A program made the position numbers and the translations under genes. A stretch of DNA of 51,352 nt. It comes from Flavobacteriaceae bacterium (GTDB lineage Bacteria; Bacteroidota; Bacteroidia; Flavobacteriales; Flavobacteriaceae). The DNA lies in assembly GCA_023262185.1 (NCBI GenBank), contig JALRDO010000014.1, positions 1 to 51,352 on the forward strand. Reading direction: 5' to 3'. Of this stretch, positions 46,563 through 51,352 are shown piece by piece (the stretch's first letter is position 1; each line of letters starts with the position of its first letter). Under the pieces are notes generated by a model that saw only the letters and a program-made list of their open reading frames with translations, was not told the origin of the DNA and searched no databases.

Positions 46563-47299
46563 TAGATCAAAAATAGTTTTACCACCGCAATTCCGAGAAC
46601 CCCAACTAAGAAATAGGTCAGTAGACGATTACTCCAGCGTCGGCTTCCGACATACCCTCCAGCAAATCCTCCGATTACCGCTAAGGCTACATAAACCCAA
46701 CTGTTCGGATCAAACTGCGCGCCCGTGCACCACTGACCCGCGAGCCCTGCCGCTGAGTTGACCCATATGAAAAGGGCTGAAACCGCTGCCGCCTCTTTCA
46801 TGCGTGCCCAGTGTAATAAAATTAACACCGGAGTGAGAATGATTCCCCCACCGATACCGATGAGTCCTGAAAACAATCCAATGGCTAGACCCAAACCTAT
46901 TGCCGGTACAATGCGCACCGTCTCTGGTGGCGTTTCGGCAGTTTTTAAGGTGGCGAGCATGCGTACCATTGAAAAGAGCAATAGCACCCCAAGTATTCTT
47001 TTATACAGTACCGGGTCGAGGTTAATGGTGCCTCCGATGTAGGCCGCAGGAACAGATCCGAGGGCGAACCATAAAAATAGCCGCCAATTGAAATGACCGG
47101 CCTTGAAATAATGGACAAACGCAATCCCAGCCACAAATAAGTTTAGGGTTAGGGCCGTTTGCTTCATAAATGTCGTCTCAAAAGCAAACAGCGCCATGAG
47201 TGCAAGGTAACCACTGGCTCCGCCATGACCCACACTCGAATACAAGAATGCCATAATGGGCAAGAGTATTAGAAATCCGATGTGTACCCCTTCAAGCAT
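46562..47299 (-). CDS. TSUP (TauE/SafE) family membrane permease
   Basis: This 245-residue inner-membrane protein has about seven to eight helices in two repeats. The TSUP family features SVGHGGASGYLALMALF near residue 22 and the repeat partner GLIGIGGGIILTPVLILLHW at about 144 are visible. TSUP proteins move small sulfur or organic anions such as sulfite, sulfoacetate or thiosulfate. Its position between moeA and moaD, with a one-base overlap to moaD, suggests a role tied to sulfur supply for molybdopterin or to the oxidoreductase. Molybdate transport cannot be excluded. No direct evidence for a substrate is visible. Confidence 0.9.
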   Translation of the reverse strand: MLEGVHIGFLILLPIMAFLYSSVGHGGASGYLALMALFAFETTFMKQTALTLNLFVAGIAFVHYFKAGHFNWRLFLWFALGSVPAAYIGGTINLDPVLYKRILGVLLLFSMVRMLATLKTAETPPETVRIVPAIGLGLAIGLFSGLIGIGGGIILTPVLILLHWARMKEAAAVSALFIWVNSAAGLAGQWCTGAQFDPNSWVYVALAVIGGFAGGYVGSRRWSNRLLTYFLVGVLGIAVVKLFLI

Positions 47300-47302
47300 A
47301 CC

Positions 47303-48469
47303 CTATAGCGAAATCACTTTAACCGCAGTTTGAGCCTCTAGCCTAGTGGTGTCGGCGGGTACATAAATTAAGGCGTCTGCTTTCGCAAAGCTCATAAGGG
47401 TAGCCGAATTAAATTCGTCTATAGGAGTAACCGCCCCTCCTGATCGCTTGGCCTTGACAAAAAGCGCCCTCCCGAATCGGTTTTCAATAGGTGCCTCAAG
47501 AGTGAGTTCGAGGTCTTTAACCTCTATACCTTGAACTCGCTCTAGGTAGCGCTTGACATACACATAGAAGCAGCTCAGCGTCGAGGCCGGATTACCAGGA
47601 AGGGCAAAGACGGCCTTCTCACCTTTCTTTCCGAAAAACAGGGGTTTACCCGGCTTTTGGCGAACGGTGTAAAATATAGATTCAACCTCAATACCTTTTA
47701 AGGCATCGGCGACATAATCGTAATCTCCGACAGAGATGCCTCCAGAAATCAGCACCATATCAGCCTCTTGAAGCGCCTCAGCCAAACGAGCCACCGTTTG
47801 GTCGGGATCGTCTGAGGCATAGAGCACCTTAGCTACTTCAAGGCCTAAGCCCTCAAGGGCGGCCTGCAGGGCTAGACTGTTGCTCTCATAAACCTGAACT
47901 TCATTTTTGGATTCCCCCAAGGCCACGAGCTCGTTACCCGTAACCACAATAGCTACCCTTGGGCGTTGAATCACCGAAACGGATGCTATACCCAAAGAGG
48001 CCAATAATCCAATGGAAGCGGGGGTTAATGTGGTCTGTGCTTCAAGTACAATTTCGTCCTTACGAATTTGACTGCCAATGGCTCGTACGTTCTGACACTC
48101 ACGGGTATCAGCCTTGAGTTGAATAGATGTTGCCGTTCGACTGACCTGCTCTTGCATGATCACGCGATCGCAATCCTTTGGAACACGGGCACCGGTAAAA
48201 ATCCGTACTGCCTGACCCGGTGAAAGCGCATAATGCTCAGAAGAACCCGCCGCCACTTCGCCAATAACCTCATAACTCGATGCGTCGGTCTTGTAACAAA
48301 GCGCATAACCGTCCATAGAAGATTGCCTAAAACTCGGGAGATCAGCTGGGGCAGGTACGGCTTCTGCCAAGACGCGTCCCCTTAAGACGGCGTCTACAGC
48401 TAGATGTTCTACCTCCAAAACAGTAGCATGGGCATCAATCAGTGACAGTGCCTGCTCGACCTCGATCAT
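47303..48469 (-). CDS. moeA: molybdopterin molybdenumtransferase
   Basis: MoeA inserts molybdate into adenylylated molybdopterin. The 388-residue length is typical. Motifs include FRQSSMDGYALCY, PGQAVRIFTGARVPKDCDRV in the N-terminal part, VTGNELVALGESK, the molybdenum-site region LISGGISVGDYDYV, and ALPGNPASTLSCFYVYV. It lies 12 bases after the large oxidoreductase subunit gene and 3 bases before the TSUP gene, in the same operon. Confidence 0.97.
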   Translation of the reverse strand: MIEVEQALSLIDAHATVLEVEHLAVDAVLRGRVLAEAVPAPADLPSFRQSSMDGYALCYKTDASSYEVIGEVAAGSSEHYALSPGQAVRIFTGARVPKDCDRVIMQEQVSRTATSIQLKADTRECQNVRAIGSQIRKDEIVLEAQTTLTPASIGLLASLGIASVSVIQRPRVAIVVTGNELVALGESKNEVQVYESNSLALQAALEGLGLEVAKVLYASDDPDQTVARLAEALQEADMVLISGGISVGDYDYVADALKGIEVESIFYTVRQKPGKPLFFGKKGEKAVFALPGNPASTLSCFYVYVKRYLERVQGIEVKDLELTLEAPIENRFGRALFVKAKRSGGAVTPIDEFNSATLMSFAKADALIYVPADTTRLEAQTAVKVISL

Positions 48470-48481
48470 GCTCCTAAAGGT

Positions 48482-50719
48482 TTAAGCCTGTGAGCCCATG
48501 AAAGGCTGCTTGTACAAGCGCTTACCAGTAGCTTGATAGAGTGCGTTCGCTAGAGCTCCCATTACTGGTGGGAAAGGCGGTTCACCCATACCTGTTGGAT
48601 TCACCTCTGAAGGCACAAAATGCACTTCGACCTCTCTTGGCGCTTCGTTATGGCGGATGAGTCTATACTCATTAAAGTTGGTCTGATTAGGTGCTCCGTC
48701 GCTGAAGGTCAGCTCTGAGTACATCGCGTGACCGATTCCATCAACGCTACCCCCTTCAGCGAGGTTGGCCGCGGCATCAGGATTAATCACTACACCACAA
48801 TCAACAGCCGCATAGACCTTGTCTACTTTGGGTGTACCGTTTTCTACCACTACGTCAACGACATTGGCAACATACGACTGGTGGCAGAAATAGGCAGCAA
48901 CTCCGCGGTGTACGCCTGGCTTAGGCGACTCCCAATTGGCTTTTTCTTTGACCAATTTAAGCACCCCTGCGTAGCGTTCTGCGTCGTAATCGTTGCGCTC
49001 TCCGACCGGATTGTTCTTCGCACGCTCTAGTAATTCTAAGCGGTAATCGAGCGGATCTTTTCCGATCGCCTCGGCCATCTCATCGATAAAACTTTGCTCG
49101 GCACTGGCCATAAAGTTCGATCGCGGTGCTCTAAAGGCTCCCGTTGTGATATTTGAATCGACCGTCCATGACTCTGCTTGATAGTGATCGAAAGCTCCTG
49201 CAGGAAAGCGATTCGCTGCAAGCGGACTCTCAGGAACCCCTCCTCCAATCACATGTACCGCAGTGACCTCATTGTTTTTGATCGCCGCTCTATAGGTAAC
49301 CTGATAAGAAGGTCGGTAGGCACCAGCAGACATGTCGTCTTCACGGGTGTAGACCAATTTCACCGGCTTACCAATGGTTTGAGAGATCACTCCTGCCTCT
49401 AGCATAAAGTGACCGTATAGTTTTCTACCGAAGCCTCCTCCGATACGCGTCATCATGATATCTACCTTTTCAACCGGAAGGTCAAAGCGAGCAGCTAGTG
49501 CAGGCTCAAGAATTTCTGGCAATTGAATAGGTCCTACAAAACGGGCAGAATCTGCTTTAACATCTGCAAAGAAGTTTAGAGGTTCAAGGGTATTATGCGC
49601 AAGGTATGGTGCGTAATAAGTGCGCTCAAGTACTTTATCTGCAGCAGCAAACTGAGCCTCAGGATTTCCGTCTTTGCGCTCTGTGCGTCTTGGTCCTTTT
49701 TCTGCAGCATTCATCTTCTCTTTATGCTGACGCGTACTCTCGAGTCCTGCAGGCCATTTTACCGTGTTGGTGCGTCCAAAGAAGCTCAATTCATTGACCT
49801 GATCTCCGGCCTCTTCGAAAGACACGTCGACTAATTTTTTAGCTTGAAAAACCTCCCAGGTAGAGTTCCCCACCACCGCGATTTGCGTTTGGTGCGCCTT
49901 GAGATCGAATGCTCCCTTGGCTTGTCCGTCGCGGTAATTCTCAAACTGAAAGACATCGGTGATTCCTGGCATCGCCAAGGCTCTTGAGGCATCAAACGAT
50001 TTAATTTTCATTCCGAACGCAGGCGGATGAATGATAGCCGCATACAGCATTCCATCTTCTTTGTAATCGATACCAAAGAGCGATTCACCAGTTACAATCT
50101 TCTTGCCGTCGACATTTTTACGTGCCGTACCGATGATCGTAAAATCTTTGATAGACTTAAGCTCTACCTCTTCAGGAACTTCAAGCACTGCAGCAGCAGA
50201 AGCCACCTCGCCAAAGCCAAGTGAGCGCCCTGAAGCGTCGTGATAAATAGTTCCGTTTTCGACACGCAATTCTGAAGCTTCTACCTCAAGGGCCGTTGCT
50301 GCAGCTTTGGTTAGCATCACTCGTGCGGTTGCACCGGCCTTACGCAAAGGAGTCCAGGCTGCACTGATCGAGGTACTCCCCCCAGCCATCTGGTGGAAGA
50401 ATTTATTTGAATTCAATGGAGCCTGCTCTACGGTCACATCGTCCCAGTTACACCCGAGTTCTTCTGCAATAAGCATTGGCATAGAAGTCTTCACATTTTG
50501 CCCAATTTCAGGATTCGGAGACATGATGGTCACCATTCCGTTATCGGCAATTTTTAGGTATCCGTTGATTTCAAACCACTCCTTAGGCATTGATTTTACC
50601 TGTTCTGGTGAGAAATTACAGGCCTCTAGCATCGGAAAAGAAAGCATCATACCTCCTCCGGCTAAAAGCGAGCTCTTGATAAAAAATCGTCTACTGTTGT
50701 TTACGGTCTTGTTCGCCAT
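48482..50719 (-). CDS. Tat-exported molybdopterin-binding subunit (xanthine oxidase family, isoquinoline/aldehyde oxidoreductase-like)
   Basis: This 745-residue protein has a twin-arginine signal (NNSRRFFIKSSLLAGGGMML, RR at 10-11). The large-subunit architecture of IorB/QorB-like oxidoreductases follows, with segments TRIGGGFGRKLYGHFMLEA and TGAFRAPRSNFMASAEQSFI. The catalytic glutamate E713 is in GMGEPPFPPVMGALANA. It should hydroxylate an aldehyde or N-heterocycle in the periplasm using a MCD cofactor. Its small subunit lacks a signal and would be co-exported. No flavin subunit is encoded nearby, so electrons probably go to a cytochrome. Substrate unknown. It starts ten bases after the small-subunit gene. 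Confidence 0.93.
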   Translation of the reverse strand: MANKTVNNSRRFFIKSSLLAGGGMMLSFPMLEACNFSPEQVKSMPKEWFEINGYLKIADNGMVTIMSPNPEIGQNVKTSMPMLIAEELGCNWDDVTVEQAPLNSNKFFHQMAGGSTSISAAWTPLRKAGATARVMLTKAAATALEVEASELRVENGTIYHDASGRSLGFGEVASAAAVLEVPEEVELKSIKDFTIIGTARKNVDGKKIVTGESLFGIDYKEDGMLYAAIIHPPAFGMKIKSFDASRALAMPGITDVFQFENYRDGQAKGAFDLKAHQTQIAVVGNSTWEVFQAKKLVDVSFEEAGDQVNELSFFGRTNTVKWPAGLESTRQHKEKMNAAEKGPRRTERKDGNPEAQFAAADKVLERTYYAPYLAHNTLEPLNFFADVKADSARFVGPIQLPEILEPALAARFDLPVEKVDIMMTRIGGGFGRKLYGHFMLEAGVISQTIGKPVKLVYTREDDMSAGAYRPSYQVTYRAAIKNNEVTAVHVIGGGVPESPLAANRFPAGAFDHYQAESWTVDSNITTGAFRAPRSNFMASAEQSFIDEMAEAIGKDPLDYRLELLERAKNNPVGERNDYDAERYAGVLKLVKEKANWESPKPGVHRGVAAYFCHQSYVANVVDVVVENGTPKVDKVYAAVDCGVVINPDAAANLAEGGSVDGIGHAMYSELTFSDGAPNQTNFNEYRLIRHNEAPREVEVHFVPSEVNPTGMGEPPFPPVMGALANALYQATGKRLYKQPFMGSQA

Positions 50720-50729
50720 AGCACTGAGA

Positions 50730-51188
50730 TTATAGGTTTGATGCGGCTTCTTTCACCGCTTTTTTGATTCTTATGTAGGTTCCGCAGCGGCAAAGATTGC
50801 CCGCCATGGCGGCTTCAATTTCTTCATCGGTCGGATTCGGATTTTGCTTCAACAGCGCCGTCGCCGACATAATCTGCCCCGCCTGACAGTAGCCGCACTG
50901 AGGCACATCTTCTTTAATCCAGGCCAATTGAACCGGATGATCTCCATCTTCAGAGATTCCTTCAATGGTCACCACCTCACCGTTACCCACCGAAGAGACA
51001 GGCAACTGACAGGAGCGAACCGCGGTGCCATTCAAGTGGATGGTACAGGCACCACATTGAGCGATTCCGCATCCGAATTTTGTTCCCACCAAATCGAGGT
51101 GGTCTCTAAGCACCCACAGCAATGGGGTTGACGGATCTACATCAACGGTTTTCACCGATCCGTTCACATAAAGAGAATATTGAGCCAT
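50730..51188 (-). CDS. (2Fe-2S)-binding small subunit of molybdenum hydroxylase
   Basis: This 152-residue protein has a plant-type ferredoxin cluster site (C40, C45, C48, C60) and a helical second-cluster domain (C98, C101, C133, C135 in QCGYCQAG and NLCRCGTY). This is exactly the pattern of IorA/CoxS-type small subunits. It passes electrons from the molybdenum centre of the neighbouring subunit. The start at 51188 ([10 protein letters not shown]) fits the family; an upstream in-frame ATG at 51215 would add nine residues. It is the first gene of the moe/moa operon. Confidence 0.96.
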   Translation of the reverse strand: MAQYSLYVNGSVKTVDVDPSTPLLWVLRDHLDLVGTKFGCGIAQCGACTIHLNGTAVRSCQLPVSSVGNGEVVTIEGISEDGDHPVQLAWIKEDVPQCGYCQAGQIMSATALLKQNPNPTDEEIEAAMAGNLCRCGTYIRIKKAVKEAASNL

Positions 51189-51306
51189 TTTTTTAGATTT
51201 TGTTTGAAAATACAAAAATCAAGACTTGCTCTAAAGCAAGCAGGTGATTTTAACAAAAGAGCTAAATAGCCACACTAATAAAGTCAAACTTTAAAACCTC
51301 GTCTTT
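51189..51306. other. leader region of the molybdenum operon
   Basis: This short gap holds no gene. On the minus strand it has a degenerate -7-like GATTTTTG (complement of 51213-51220), A/T-rich tracts and a small inverted repeat at 51225-51240. It lacks the size and G+C-rich structure of a Moco riboswitch. No strong promoter for the operon is obvious. Confidence 0.5.
51225..51240. repeat. inverted repeat upstream of the molybdenum operon
   Basis: CTTGCT (51225-51230) and AGCAAG (51235-51240) are perfect inverted repeats with a 4-base gap, 37-52 bases before the small-subunit ATG. It could be an operator or a small leader hairpin; nothing decides which. Confidence 0.5.
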
Positions 51307-51339
51307 TTTGGTGTAATCCCGCGAGTTATCGTATATTTG
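51307..51339 (+). promoter_or_regulatory. strong outward promoter at the right edge
   Basis: TTTG (51307-51310), a 21-base spacer and TATATTTG (51332-51339) form a full Bacteroidota promoter with the same core and spacing as the rrn promoter at 710-742. Transcription should start near 51344-51347 and leave the window; its gene is not visible. Confidence 0.8.
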
Positions 51340-51352
51340 TCTTCCACATCGC

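Noticed and set aside
51189-51352. Moco riboswitch upstream of the molybdenum operon
   Set aside because: The leader is A/T-rich with only a 6-bp palindrome; the long structured aptamer is absent.

Overview
The window comes from a member of the Bacteroidota, most likely a marine Flavobacteriales/Flavobacteriaceae species. The 5' part of the 16S gene has a flavobacterial look. One secreted protein carries a C-terminal type IX secretion (Por) sorting domain. Intergenic gaps repeatedly contain the Bacteroidota -7 promoter element TAnnTTTG instead of sigma-70 boxes, and Shine-Dalgarno sequences are rare. All calls come from reading the sequence; no database search was possible.

Layout. (1) 1-845: 5' end of an rrn operon on the minus strand, with its leader, a boxA-like site and a strong promoter. 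(2) 846-16182: envelope and housekeeping genes: a putative porin, a 1471-residue T9SS-secreted repeat protein, rnhB, a large lipoprotein, lipB, lysS, a zinc metallopeptidase, and a small exported protein that joins a CpxP-like helical part to a TonB-plug-like tail. (3) 16267-29733: mostly conserved core genes. These are a PLP enzyme / cell-wall hydrolase / hemL operon, a 51-residue Cys-rich protein, a DUF4136 lipoprotein, alaS, an M23 endopeptidase-MerR-LemA-TPM-TPM operon, and the ribosome-assembly GTPases der and era with an AGCS amino-acid symporter. (4) 29862-37583: a five-gene accessory operon of the planctomycete-cytochrome type (PSCyt1/DUF1549/DUF1553 protein, DUF1501 protein, NHL-like propeller, DUF2231 membrane cytochrome with a carbohydrate-binding-like tail, lipoprotein). 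(5) 37585-39634: an exported M20 peptidase and a TspO-like membrane protein. (6) 39746-51188: a molybdenum-hydroxylase island. An M20 amidohydrolase, xdhC and a mocA-like gene are on the plus strand. They converge on a minus-strand operon encoding a two-subunit Tat-exported aldehyde/isoquinoline-oxidoreductase-like enzyme, then moeA, a TSUP permease, moaD, moeB-rhodanese, moaE, moaCB and moaA. (7) 51189-51352: the leader of that operon and an outward-facing promoter built like the rrn promoter.

How the genes work together. The molybdenum island encodes nearly every step from GTP to a finished cofactor (MoaA, MoaC-MoaB fusion, MoaD/MoaE with MoeB, MoeA, then a MocA-like cytidylyltransferase and the XdhC chaperone) next to the enzyme that probably uses it. 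A molybdate transporter is not seen. The PSCyt operon looks like an extracytoplasmic redox/binding assembly of unknown substrate. The GH20-hexosaminidase-like C-terminus of its membrane cytochrome hints at a glycan. This operon and the CpxP-plug fusion are the most novel-looking parts. No CRISPR array, tRNA, insertion sequence, phage gene or att site was recognised.
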